Positions 37,104-49,169 of a DNA stretch of 64,000 bases are shown in pieces. The notes under the pieces are model-generated. The model ran no database searches, was not told the DNA's origin, and was given only the letters and a program-made list of their open reading frames with translations. Made by a program: the position numbers and the translations under genes. Position 1 is the first letter of the stretch; every line of letters begins with the position of its first letter. The stretch is from Pseudocercospora fijiensis CIRAD86 (taxonomy: Eukaryota > Ascomycota > Dothideomycetes > Mycosphaerellales > Mycosphaerellaceae), in the NCBI RefSeq assembly GCF_000340215.1, contig NW_006921532.1, positions 4,973,126 to 5,037,125 of the forward strand, given 5' to 3'.

Positions 37104-40100
37104 ATGGCCAACCGACTTATACCGGAATCCGATAAGCTAGTCGGTAGTAGTAACTACAAGATCTAGTCCGAAAAAGTTAAGAATATCTTAACTTATAAAG
37201 GATACGAAGGGGCCCTAGAAGAGAATCCTAGTAATAACGAGTTAACCCTAAGATCGGCACTCTCTATACTAGGGTTAACCCTTAAAGACGGGCCTCTATT
37301 ACAAGTAAAAACCGCTACGACGCCGGCTGAAGCTTAGAATATCTTAGAAAAACGGTAATCTCCGAAGGGATTCGCCGCCGAATACTAACTATTCTGCAAG
37401 CTATTTAATTATAACCTAGCTATTGCTGGCACTATAGAGACCTACGTAAACGAATATACTAGGCTTATAAGTGCCCTAGAAGCTAGAGGAATAGCTATGC
37501 CCGAAAAGCTATTGATTTCGCTACTACTAAACGGAGTCGACGAAAACTACTCTACCTTTATTACTACGATTACGAATCGATCTAGAGACGATGGCCAAGA
37601 TATACTATACCTAGACGATATAGTAAACGGCCTCTTAGACCAATCTCGACGGTTAGAAACCTATAAAACTGCTAGGGTCCTTTATACTAATAGCGGTTTT
37701 CGGACTACTCCGGCAGCCCCTATTAGTAATAATCGAGTTAGCAAATTAAGGAATCCGCATTTAAAATGCACCTACTATATCGGAAAAGGTCGTACGGGTA
37801 TAGGACACTTAGAAAATAAGTGTTAGATTAAATACCTAGAGAAAAAACTAAGCTACCTTAAGAATAAGGACTTAGGAGCTACCGAACAAGAAGCCTACTA
37901 TACGAGGGACCTAAATACGACTAAGGACGCGTATAATATCGAGTTATCTAGTAGGAATCAAAGCTATCCCGATATAGATATACTCGATACCGACCGAGAC
38001 CTAAACGAAGAAGTAGTACTCTACGCTAGTAACGAGGCTACTAACGAACAACCTAAGGACTCGAATACGAACCTAACGTCTTATATTCGCGATATATTAG
38101 CTAAAAACACGAATCGAACCGTCCAGTTTCTATTAGATTCGGCTTGTACCTCGCATATTATAAACGAAAGGGCTTATTTTAAGACCTATACTACCCGGAA
38201 TACACCCGTTAAATAGGGTAGTAAGGAAACTATAATATCACCCGGATACGGAGACGTACAATTAACCTTTACGGATACGGAAGAACCGTATATCTTAAAG
38301 GATTGCCTTTATATACCGGATTTCGAAGTAAACCTCGTATCTGTAGCAAAATTAGACGCCGCCGGAGTCTAAGTACATCTTCAAGACGGTTAAGCCTACC
38401 TATTAGAGGTTAATAATAAGCGAGCAAGATCCCTTACTATCGGACGACGTATCGGGAACCTATACCGGTTAATTTATACGATACTAATAGAAGCCGGAGA
38501 ACTAGCCGCTATAGCGACAACTACCGATATAAATCCCAAAGCTTACGTCTATCGAGATCCTTATCGAGAGTTACATATACGCTTAGGATATATAGGATAT
38601 CCTGCTATATCTAAAATAATAGAAAATACTACCGGAACCTCGATTATAAAAGAAGATCTTACTAGTAATAAGAATCTTACTTGCGAGGTATGTCTTAAAG
38701 CGAAATTCTCTAAGACTATAAGTCGAGAAATAAGTAAACCGGCTAATAGCTATCTAGATAAAGTAACTGCAGATCTCTGCGGCCCTATAGAACCTATCTC
38801 TATAGACGGCTTTCGTTACTTTATATCTTTTCTAGATAGTTATAGTCGTTTTATTACTACGTATACTTTACGCTTTAAAACCGAAGTACTCTCTACTATT
38901 AAACATTATAAACTACACTCCGAAAACGAGTTTAGTAATAATATGCAACGCCCGAGCCTTAAAAGATTTAAAACCGATAACGGTACGGAATTCGTTAATA
39001 AACCTACAACCGAATTCTTAAAGAACTCCGGTATTAGACACGAACTATCGGCTCCTTATACCCCGGAACAAAACGGCCTAATCGAAAGACCTAATCGAAC
39101 TCTACTATATAGAGTACGGGCGTTACTAATTCAATCCGGACTAAGCAAAAGATTTTAGCAATTCGCTTTAGAAACCGCGGAATATATCTATGTTAGGACA
39201 CCGCATAGTGCCCTCGGTTTTAAAACGCCTTACGAGCTAAAATATAAGGAGAAACCCGACCTAAGTAATGTGAGAACGTTCGGTTCTATTACTTACTATA
39301 CGAACAAGACGCCGAAAAAGCTAGAATCTAGAGTACGAAGAGCTATACTAATCGGTTTTAGTACTAAACAATACAAACTATACGACTTAGAAGCTAGGCG
39401 CGTAGTTTGGTCTCGAAACGTTAAGATACTTCGATAGAGTATTCTAAAGTAGTACTACTTATACTTACTAAGATCTATTAGTACGGATANNNNNNNNNNN
39501 NNNNNNNNNNNNNNNNNNNNNNNNNNNNNNNNNNNNNNNNNNNNNNNNNNNNNNNNNNNNNNNNNNNNNNNNNNNNNNNNNNNNNNNNNNNNNNNNNNNN
39601 NNNNNNNNNNNNNNNNNNNNNNNNNNNNNNNNNNNNNNNNNNNNNNNNNNNNNNNNNNNNNNNNNNNNNNNNNNNNNNNNNNNNNNNNNNNNNNNNNNNN
39701 NNNNNNNNNNNNNNNNNNNNNNNNNNNNNNNNNNNNNNNNNNNNNNNNNNNNNNNNNNNNNNNNNNNNNNNNNNNNNNNNNNNNNNNNNNNNNNNNNNNN
39801 NNNNNNNNNNNNNNNNNNNNNNNNNNNNNNNNNNNNNNNNNNNNNNNNNNNNNNNNNNNNNNNNNNNNNNNNNNNNNNNNNNNNNNNNNNNNNNNNNNNN
39901 NNNNNNNNNNNNNNNNNNNNNNNNNNNNNNNNNNNNNNNNNNNNNNNNNNNNNNNNNNNNNNNNNNNNNNNNNNNNNNNNNNNNNNNNNNNNNNNNNATA
40001 CGGATAATACGAATAAGGTATGCCGTCTAAATAAGGCATTATACCGATTAAACAGTCTCCTAGGCAATGGTTTAAGAAGCTAAGTAGCCTACTAGCTACT

Positions 40101-41117
40101 ATAGGTTTTAAACCAATACCTAAAGACGAGGCTGCCTTTATAAATAAGGAAACTAATATCCGAATTACGTGCTACGTTAACGACCTACTTATATTCGGTC
40201 CGAATAAAAACGATATCGACTCTATACGAGAATAACTCTCTAAGACGGTAGAAGTTACCGATCTAGGTCCTGTACGATACTATCTAGATATAGAAGTATC
40301 TAGGGATAGGCCTAATAGGGTAGTAGAACTCTCCTAAAAGGCATATATTAAAAAGATACTAAAGAGGTTTAATAAAGAAACTAGCGCTAGCGTAGCTACT
40401 CCTACGGAGCAAGGAGTAATCCTAAAACAGTCTACGGCTAAAGCGTCTATAGAGGACCTATCTAAGTATTAAAAACAAGTAGGGTCTCTTATATACTTAG
40501 CTATACAAACGAGACCCGACCTATCTTTCGCGGTAGGGCAAGTAGCAAGATATATATCTAATCCGGATAGGACTCATTTTAGAGCCCTAGATAGGATTTG
40601 GAAATATCTTAATGCTAATTAGAATGGCCTTGTTTATCGGGCTAATCGTCCGCCGCTTCTTAAAGGTTACTATAACTCTGATTACAGGGGCAATTTAGAT
40701 AACCGAAAATCAACTACGGCGTATATCTTTACGCTAGGCGATAAGGCACCGGTATCTTAGGTTAGTAAGCTCTAAAAGACCGTAGCGCTTAGTAGTTGCG
40801 AGGCTGAATATATAGCTCTAACGGAAGCTACTCGGGAATACCAATTCCTATCTAATTTAATAGTATCCTTAGATATAAATCTAGAAGGAAATACTATAGC
40901 TACCGATAGCCAAAGTGCTATAGCACTAGCACAAAATCCAGAGCATTACTCTAGGACAAAACATATCGATATACGATATCATTATATAAGAGAACTACTT
41001 AAAAACAAAGTAATATCTCTAGTATATATAAATACAAAAGATCAAATCGCCAATCTACTAACTAAGGCACTATCGGCACCTATATTTACTAGACTAAAGA
41101 ATTTATTAGGCCTATAA
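37104..41117 (+). pseudogene. Copia gag-pol polyprotein, RIP-inactivated
   Basis: One frame runs from ATG 37,104 to TAA 41,117, broken by TAG/TAA and the gap. Seen in order: gag (UBN2-like) to about 37,740; a zinc-knuckle remnant with its second Cys changed to Tyr (CTYYIGKG) near 37,768; protease LLDSACTSHI near 38,131; integrase with D-D-E elements (TADLCGP near 38,769, KTDNGTEF near 38,968, PEQNGLIERPNRT near 39,064); after the gap, reverse transcriptase with YVND at 40,173-40,184 instead of YVDD; RNase H with SSCEAEYIAL near 40,792. Asp-to-Asn at YVDD is one G-to-A step, again RIP-like. Confidence 0.9.
39490..39997. other. Assembly gap of 508 Ns
   Basis: A run of 508 N bases inside the copia pol region removes the end of integrase and the start of reverse transcriptase. 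Frame is kept across the gap as sized, so the length may be close to true. Confidence 0.99.
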
Positions 41118-41524
41118 GGACTTAAGCAACCGTCTAGAATCGAAACTGCCCTAGAAAATAAAAAGATATACGTAATATAATGTATAGAAGAGTACGTATA
41201 CTTATGTTCTATTTACTATAGAACTCCTAACCCTAGAACAAAACCGAGTATACTATTCGATTCTACGTATAAAAGTTCCTAGATCTATATACTTAGGGTG
41301 TTATACGACAATCTAATAGTATTAAACTAACGGTCGAAAAAGACTCTCTATAAAACGACGAGATAACGTCGGAAGAGACTTTGCGGAAAATTACCGGATT
41401 AAGCCTAGTTAGTCCGGGGAAATCTAGGGAAACTAAAAATCTACTAAATAATACTTTATTCCCTCGAAGTACGACAAAACCTACGATTCTATATAATAGG
41501 ATTGTTTATCGGCTATCTACCGCT

Positions 41525-41534
41525 TACGGGGGTG
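41525..41534 (+). other. Probable polypurine tract of the copia element
   Basis: TACGGGGGTG lies immediately before the 3' LTR, where the plus-strand primer is expected. Confidence 0.5.
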
Positions 41535-41836
41535 TCTTAGAAATAAGCTTTGTTAGCCTTAAAGCGAGTAAATAATAATTTTAGGCTACTTTGTCCTTAT
41601 ATCCTTCTTTATATATATACAGCCTTTATATATAAAGAAATAAGATTACGAGGCGTAATACGGCGCCTCTAGAACTATCGGATATACCGATACTATTATT
41701 AGAGTAGCCGATAATAGTAAGGATACTCGACAATAGGAAGGACTAAATATATATATACCTAGGATAGTTACTAGTTTAGACAGAACACAACGAATACAAT
41801 ATAGTTTAGCCTATACTACTACTATATAATTCAAGA
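41535..41836 (+). repeat. 3' LTR of the copia element
   Basis: 302 bp, matching the 5' LTR, followed by the TTTTC duplication. Confidence 0.9.
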
Positions 41837-42099
41837 TTTTCTATCCGAGCTTCTGCCCGTATAGCCTAACGACCTTCTCTATATTACCTTTACGTCGGGT
41901 AGTACTAGTATTCCGAAAGGATGCCTAGCTACGTACGAGAACTAGAGCACTACGGCCGTTCGGCAGAAAGGCTCGTACGGGATTAGCAACTAATTACGAC
42001 TATACGACTTTTACTTATACTTATTTAATGCCTATTACGTAGGCCTCTTCTATACGCTCTACGCTAGCGGCACGCTCTGTGTTCCTTCGGAGAAGTAGA

Positions 42100-43960
42100 A
42101 AAGAGATGAATTACTAGAGAGCATTCGATAGTATTAGGTTACTAACCTCCTAATTACGCCTATTATAGCAAGCATGCTCGACCCCGCTACTATACTAACC
42201 GTAAAACATACTATTATTATAGGAGATAAGGTTAGCAAAGAAGAGCTAACTTCGTAGGCTACGCAAGTTAAGGTCTAGTATAGCTACGGACCTTAGGAAT
42301 GCTACGCTACGGCTATAAGCTAGGAAGTGCCGTATCCTATATCCGAGAATATACAAGTTTTAATCGGCAATAATAGCTAGTCTAGTAGTAATGTGTTCCT
42401 TCTAATCTCTACTAATTCGGCAATTGCGTTTATATATAAAAAGCACAGATTAGTAGCTTCTATTTGCTATAATTAATGCTACGCTAAACCTAAAAGTTTA
42501 GCAAGATCGATAGAGAGAAATAGTCGATAGATTAAACAATAGACTAAATAGTAAATAAGCTTGCTTAGTATAAGTGTTAAGCTATCGTAAGATCTAAAGA
42601 GCGTATTAATCGATGTAAAGACTTCCTATATAGTCGCCGCCTAGTAGTCTAGATCCGATCTAATCCTTAAAAGTATAGACTAGGCGTACTAGGGAAAGTG
42701 CGAGTCGCCCTTTACGCTACCGCCGGCTAGATAGCGATTAGTAATACTAAGAACTCGCACGATCTTAATAAGCATTATACTACTTCCTTATACTCTACTT
42801 AATACTCCTAACGTATATAGCAAGCTCGAGCTATATAAGAAGAAGTTGCTATCTACTAAAACTCGAGAGCCGGGTAGCTACTACGCTAGCAATCTTAGAT
42901 AAATCGAGTCGTCTAAGATAAGGAATAGGCGTTTCGAGCTACTAATAGTAAAACGATCTATAAGATAGCATATCTAGAAGAGTTTCCGACGTCCTTCCCG
43001 TTCTAAAGGCGCTATTCGAAGCTCGGCTAGAAGCTCCTAGTAAAGGTTTAGAGCGAAAGCTATACTTACTATATAGGTTAAGACTATATAACACCTCTTT
43101 CCCTTACTATTCTAGAAGTTTGCTATCGCAAGTAGTAAAAGCGCCTAGAGGTTGTTAATATTTAGCTCGTCGATATCGATTTAAGGCCTCGTACGTATTA
43201 CGTAGTCCTAGCTAGAGCGTATAGCGCTACCGTACCCTATACTAAGATCCGGAATATATCTAATAGCAATAGCGTAGATAGCATTTATTAGATACCCTAG
43301 TAGGCGACTGTTACGCAATCTTTGTCTTATTGCTATCTCGTCTAGAATGTAGTATAGCTTGTTATATAAGCGAGCAAAATACGTATTAAGTAGAGCGTCT
43401 ATAAAGGCTAGGGCCTCTCTTACGGGAGGTACTAGTTCAATCGGTATCGGTACTGCCTTTAACTGCCCTCTCTTAGCAATTTTCGTGTCCTAACTAGGTA
43501 GCGATATTCGTATTATATCGCGTTTAGTAGTCCTAGGAGCATCCTACGGATTAGTTACAGAGTTTAACGATTTTGTATATAGCGAGGCGTTTTTGTTCTC
43601 GTCCTTAAGACGCTTCTCTAAACTATTTACTCGCTTAAGCAGTGCCTCTAGTACGTCTATCTTAGGACTACGCTTCTTAGGGATAGCATCGTATATATAC
43701 GTATAGTTAAAGACCGAGCAAGCCTCGTAGCTAGGGTTTATTCTATTACATTTTATCTGCCGAGGCGTTAGCGGCACTGCGGCAGGCTTAAGCTAAGAGG
43801 AGGCTAGCCGGTTAAGTAAGGATACCTTTCGCTTTCGATAACTCTTATAGTTTATAGCCTCCTTCGGGTCGCCGCTTAGTTTCCTAACCGGTAGGCGCTC
43901 GATAGGCCTCGATATAGCCGCTAGATCGATACTGTTCTGTACAATTGCTATCGTTATACC
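42100..43960 (-). pseudogene. RIP-mutated Zn2Cys6 transcription factor gene remnant
   Basis: On the minus strand an N-terminal NYKSYRKRK piece ends at a GTATCC donor near 43,820. A 60-70 bp segment with GCTAAC and a CGGCAG acceptor follows, then [23 protein letters not shown]. Spliced, these fit the Zn2Cys6 spacing C-x2-C-x6-C...C-x2-C-x6-C with four of six Cys replaced by Tyr (TGC/TGT to TAC/TAT, G-to-A). A linker and coiled coil follow ([20 protein letters not shown]). Downstream, to about 42,100, the frame can be followed through TAG/TAA into a region resembling the fungal transcription factor middle domain (ALAFIDALLNTYFARLYN). It is not a transposon protein: either a duplicated host gene or cargo of an element. 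Confidence 0.7.
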
Positions 43961-43989
43961 ATTACCGAAACGGTATACTAGCAAGGTAG

Positions 43990-44372
43990 AGAAGCATTAT
44001 AAGCAGCGAAGAGATATAGAAGAGAGAGCAATAAGGATAAGCAACAGGTAGGGGAGCTTAGATAGTTTAGTAATATCGTATCGCTATAGAGCCGGTACGC
44101 TATAGCGTAACTGTTTATTTTAACTTATAAAGAGGAAGGTTATAGGTACGAGGACGCGGGGATGTATAGGGCTTCGCCTTAGCAGTTAGACTATTAGAGC
44201 CGCTTAGACCTAATAGATATATATTTAACTATATATTACGAACCGAGTATACGGTAGACGCTAGTCGGGCGAGAGCTATATATCTATAGGCAATAATAAT
44301 ATACTAGCCGTAAGAGCGAGGGGAGGGAAGGGAAGGAAAGGGTATACGTATACGTATACGTATATAAGATCC

Positions 44373-44405
<33 letters not shown>

Positions 44406-45530
44406 TACCTACTACGAGGCCTAGAGGAGAGGCAGATTGTAGCGCGAGGCCCGCTAGATATATATTAGGCTAGCGGGCAGCGGTAAAGATTAATTAGCCT
44501 ATCGAAGAGCCGCCTAGCTAGCTATATAAGTAAAGTCTTACGGTTTTTTCTAGAACGATCCTAAGGTAACTATATATAGCCCTGTTCTGTTTACCCGTAC
44601 GCGGGTAACGGGCATATAGGCAGCAGGATTAGCCCTATTCGTACGTTGTATACTATACACTTAGCAAGTACCGTCGTAGCCGTATACTATATACAACTAC
44701 GCGCCGCGCGACTAGAGATGTTAATATACGGTATACTTAACTTTCGGGCTTGCAAACACGGTATATACCCTATAAACATACACGAGATATAGATTAATTA
44801 GCTATAGGCGGGCGGCGGGCCTATACTAAATACGGTTTATTATAGAAGATATCTACCCTCTAGTATAGTTATCCGCTATATCCGGTTATATTAACTACTA
44901 TATTTATAAGAAGGGACCTTAGAATAGCTATATATACCGTAATATTATAGTATATATAGGCCTTATAATATTATATCTAATACTTCTACGCGTAACTAGT
45001 AGGTACCTTCTCGTAGTATATAGTATAGGTAGGATATAGTAAAACTAAGACCTATCTCTAGAGACTAGATATTAGGACTAAGAGGTTATACGTAATTAGT
45101 ATGTAACTAGGCTCGAGTAAAGCTAGGGTCTTAATGCCTTAGGTAGGGCTTAGCGCTTAGCAATAGGCTAACTTACCTACCTTCCTCCCTTTCCTTTTAG
45201 CTCCTTATCGAATACTACCTATACCTACTACTACCCTATCTACCTACTAATATAACCCTTCTTATATAGTATTCGATCTACCTTTTAAGGGCAGTAGCTA
45301 GATAGTCCTTATTTTAAGCTTTTAGCGGTATAGCTACGAAAACTATCGATTTAACTATATTACGCCCGAAGAACGGGACCTATACGTACTGTTCTACTAA
45401 AAACAACCGTACCAATTATTAAGCAAGGCCTTCTATACGGCCTATTATACTAAGTTAAGTATATTAGACCGATACCTACTAATTCCGCTATATCCGTACT
45501 ATAAGGGGTTACAATATATTATTAGTACTA
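43990..45530. other. Unclassified RIP-mutated region with simple repeats
   Basis: TA-rich DNA without recognised protein. It includes a GTATAC repeat near 44,340-44,365 and a CTACCGC-type heptanucleotide repeat near 44,373-44,415. Confidence 0.5.
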
Positions 45531-45539
45531 CCCCTTATT

Positions 45540-46560
45540 ATAATAGCCGGCTTATTACGAAGTAACAACAACCGCGGCGCCGCTAGCAGCGCTAGCAATA
45601 ACAATACTAGTAGCATAGTACCTACCGAAGTACCTACTAAAGTGCCTACTAAAGCACCTACTAAAGAGCCTACTACTAGGCCTACCGAAGAACCTATAGT
45701 TCTAGGCGATAATCTAGAATTGCCTATTAACGACATTCTTAACAATATTGTTAATCGACGATATAGCTAACTAGCCTTTAGGCCCTAGCTAGTAGCGAGA
45801 CTCTAAGAAGCTACCTAGAATAGGCTGGCTACTCTACGCTAAGAATAATAGCTAAAGGATAATCTCCTCGAGATTTACCGCCTATAGGAGGCCCTAATAA
45901 CTAATACTAAACTAATAGTAGGGCCTTCCTTGCTACCTATTTAGAAGAAGGATACTAAGCTTAAGGACTATACCGTATTTAATAGCTCTAGCCGCAAGCA
46001 GTATAATAATTATATACGTAATTATAAATTGAACTAGCGGAATATACTAAGGGCCCTACTAGATAACTACTTATTAGTCGTCTACGCTATATAGTATATT
46101 AATAGCGACCTAAAGCGTACCTAGGATAACTATTTTAATTCCCTTTACGACTAGACCGCTATTTAATAGCAGGACTATAAGACTATTATACTAAATACCC
46201 TTAGCAACCCTATATTGCGATAGCAATATATATAGGACTAATACCTACGTACTAAACAAAAGGCCGACTAATCCTTACGATCCTTCGAGGCCTATTTAAA
46301 GACCCTCGAAGACGATTTGCCGGCTAAGACTAATTAAGGTAGCATTTACTACCCGACTCTATATATGTCCTCCTCCTTGCGCTCCTATCCGCGGCTTAGT
46401 AGAGTTATACGCCGCTTACTTTATAAGCGGTCTATACCTATCTACAAAATAGCCTTAGTAACTAATACCTATCTATAATAGCATATATAGACTATTTTAT
46501 CTAATTACTTAATACTATTATAATACTATTAGGAAAGCGGAAGTCGAAGAAACGCGTATA
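45540..46560 (+). pseudogene. LTR-retrotransposon gag remnant (Ty3/gypsy-like)
   Basis: One plus-strand frame runs for about 340 codons with only TAG/TAA breaks. It starts with a Val-Pro-Thr-Lys/Glu 12-bp repeat (about 45,617-45,690). It then shows a retrotransposon gag pattern: RKQYNNYIRNYKLN, YAIQYINSDLKRT, and KADQSLRSFEAYLKTLEDDL, the last matching the R-x-x-D-x-x-V/L-x-x-F-x-x-Y-L block of gypsy gag proteins. No protease or reverse transcriptase follows; the reading gives way to the pogo-like remnant. Assignment rests on pattern memory. Confidence 0.5.
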
Positions 46561-46779
46561 GAAGGTCGTCTATAAATCTACGGCTATAAACCTTACGAAA
46601 GATACCCGAGTAGCTGCTTAGATAGTAGCTATTTGCGAGTTTAAACATATATACTACTACCTAGTTAACCTACGACGATAGTATAACGAATACTACTATA
46701 ACGATATCTATTACCGATTATATCGACGATATAATAGTAATACGAGCCGTACCGACCGTAAATCGTCGTATTCTTACCT

Positions 46780-47577
46780 CTCCGAAGCCTAATCTATCGC
46801 CCTTATCGAATACTATAGATCTCGAGAATTAATAGACTTGTTACTACTAACGTTACTTGTTCGCGCTACGGCCGAGTTAATATTAAAGCGGTCACTTCTA
46901 GAAGGTAAAATACTAGTACTATTAAGTAGTAAGTAGCATAAGAGGTAGATAAAGAAGTATAATAATAATATTAAAGAGATTAAAAGGAAACCTATCGAGT
47001 TAGTAAGGAAGGAAGTATACGACCCTTAGTTTATCGGCTCGTAGTTTAATAAGCTATGCGAGTTAATATAGGTCTATAAGATTAGTCTCGAGAACTACTA
47101 GAATATAGATAAGACGGGTTTCTAGATTAGTATTAGAGGTACCGAATAGGTAGTTATAATAGATCTAAAGAGGCGGTTATAGGCGGCAACTAATACTAAT
47201 AGGAAGTATATAACCTTAGTAGAAGCCGTAAATGCATACGGAGCCTTTATTAAGCTAATGCTACTAGTATAAGGCAAGGTCCTTCTTAAATACTAGTTTA
47301 ACTAGTTACTAGTATACTATCTTATTAGTATAATAGATAGTAGCTATTTAAACGACGAGTTTGCCTTCTACTAGATTAAGCACTTCGAGAGGTTAATAAG
47401 GCCTGCTAATAAAGGCCTGTTCCGGCTTCTAATAATAGACAACTTTAGAAGCTACGAGTTCTTTAAGTTTATTAACTTCGCTCGGAAATACCGTATTCTA
47501 ATCTTTACCCTTCTACTATATACCTTATACTTCTTATAGCTATTAGATATAGTCTTATTCTAGTGCTTGTAGGATGA
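46780..47577 (+). pseudogene. pogo/Fot1-like (DDE_1) transposase remnant, 3' end missing
   Basis: The plus strand, read through TAG codons, gives a helix-turn-helix-like N-terminal part, then NIDKTGFQISIRGTEQVV (first catalytic Asp region), TNRKYITLVEAVNAYGAFI, HFERLIRP, LLIIDNFRSYEFFKFINFA (second Asp region) and FTLLLYTLYFLQLLDIVLFQ (the L-x-P-L-D-V region). This order is that of Tc1/mariner pogo-class transposases. The similarity and the RIP signature both stop at about 47,577, so the element is truncated at its 3' end. Confidence 0.75.
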
Positions 47578-48296
47578 GCAACACGTGCTTGTATGATACG
47601 AGCACGTGCTATATGACTCGGTGCCACGCGACAAAAGCCATGTGCCGGCTGCGATTGGCTGGCTTTGCTGTGTAGAAGTACAGTACTCGAGTGGCATTTC
47701 GCTGGCCAGGGGGCAGGAGGAATGGGACGTTCGGCTCGCAATGCATGCGAGACATAGCAGTATTGACCAGCAGTATGTTCCCTGGTAACACTGGTCCTGG
47801 AGTTCTTGGGAAGGCATTCAAGTAGAGCGGCGTGAGCATACTGTTCTGCAGCGCGTGCAGCTTTCATCATCTCTTCTTTCGCGCGTGCGTGCGTACCCCA
47901 TGATCACACACGCGGTGCATCGGACGCGGGCAGAAGCAAGATGCGATATTATTGCGAAGACCTGGTCCTGGCAATGGGCGAACGGGACTGTGCTTCAATG
48001 GTGGGATTGGCAGGCCGAGGAACAGTAGTACCTGTCCTGTCCACGCAAAGGCGTGCCAAGGAGCAATTCTGGGTGCGCGGAGGGTCTCGAAGTGTCAAGC
48101 GGTGTGGTGCACTGGTCCCGTAAGATTACGATATGATGATGGCGAGAAACGAGGAGGCCCTCATATCACCGTCCGCGCGCACCGAGCGAGCGCAACGAGT
48201 GGCCGTGGCCGTGGCGGTGCGAGCTGGCCTAAGTTACTGCGGGCGTCTGGACTCTGGAGCAGCACGTCATCATCTCTTCGTCCGCATCGCACCCGA

Positions 48297-48331
48297 CATG
48301 CCATGCCATGCCATGCCATGCCATGCCATGC
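48297..48331. repeat. CATGC x7 microsatellite
   Basis: Seven perfect head-to-tail CATGC units. Confidence 0.95.
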
Positions 48332-48448
48332 GCATATGTGGTGGTGGCAGAGGACAAGCTGCGGTGGCCTTAGTCAGGCAGGCACCCGGAGGATTCGCTT
48401 GTTCCGACTCCGTCCTCCTTCGGCTCCCGGAAAGTGTAGAACTACGAA

Positions 48449-48720
48449 CTACAGCGTCTGAACGCATCGCAGTGAAAGCGACTAGGCCCGGACCGCTGAA
48501 TAACAAGTGGCTATTCGCTGTAATCCTTACTTTTCAAGGATGTGGGGCATACTAACTTTCACTCCGATGTGGTCAGACGCTGTACAGCCTCTTGTCGCAT
48601 CGGAGTGAAAGCACTAAATTCCCCAATAATCCTGGATTTCATGGTTCGCAACGAATTAGAAATCTCAATTGTACGGGCCGTAGGTATCCACATTCACTCC
48701 GATGCGAGAAGACGCTGCAG
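48449..48720. repeat. Four dispersed copies of a ~30-bp motif in mixed orientation
   Basis: Core CTTTCACTCCGATG followed by a short variable part and AGACGCTG. Copies: 48,449-48,478 (minus, one mismatch in the core), 48,556-48,587 (plus), 48,585-48,611 (minus, overlapping the previous by three bases) and 48,691-48,720 (plus). The middle pair has a 14-bp perfect inverted repeat and could form a hairpin. They lie 720-990 bp upstream of the regulator start codon. Confidence 0.8.
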
Positions 48721-49169
48721 TCCAATAATGCAGCGATGCGCGCTGCACGACTGGGAGTGCGCGGCGGAGCAGCGTTGGTGCCAAAGTCTAAAATAAGTGC
48801 GTGAGATTGCTCAGGTGCGTGCAGAGTCAGTAGTCAGAGTGTGCGAGGAAAACGCGGCATGCGTGATGCGTGTCGCAGCGCCCGTCCAGTGGTCTGCGAC
48901 TTCGCAAGCGGCGTTGGTCTTGGGTCGCCGGGCCAGGCCAGCAGGCCAGGCCAGGCCATGCCAGGGACACCTCTGCCAACGACCGCGACTGCTCGACGAG
49001 GAGCTTGCTGGGACTGACTGCTACGGGGGCTGCGACTGGGACGGGGAGAGTGCACAGCCTGTGATTGATGAGGGATCGCTCGTTGTGATGATGACGATGA
49101 CGCATTCGCATTAGGCCTGCATACCATATCGCACTGCACCGCACCGCACACCGCACACCGCAGCATTGC

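Larger units (their letters stand above)
36257..41836 (+). mobile_element. Full-length Ty1/copia LTR retrotransposon, RIP-mutated, with assembly gap
   Basis: Two LTRs of about 303 bp flank one polyprotein reading; the insertion is bracketed by the 5-bp target duplication TTTTC (36,252-36,256 and 41,837-41,841). Protein order is gag, zinc knuckle, protease, integrase, reverse transcriptase, RNase H, with integrase before reverse transcriptase as in Ty1/copia. LTRs differ mainly by C/T and G/A. The LTR ends read TCTTAG...CAAGA rather than the usual TG...CA. Many stops and a lost catalytic Asp make it inactive. Confidence 0.92.

Noticed and set aside
39455..40067. Long minus-strand frames around 39.5-40.1 kb
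   Set aside because: They consist almost entirely of N bases.
45509..45745. Minus-strand frame with a Gly-Thr-Leu-Val-like repeat
   Set aside because: It is the antisense reading of the Val-Pro-Thr-Lys repeat of the gag remnant.
13888..47577. Whole block as one Starship element
   Set aside because: No DUF3435-type tyrosine recombinase was recognised at either end and the block is composed of separate elements, including a copia element with its own target duplication. Not excluded, but unsupported.
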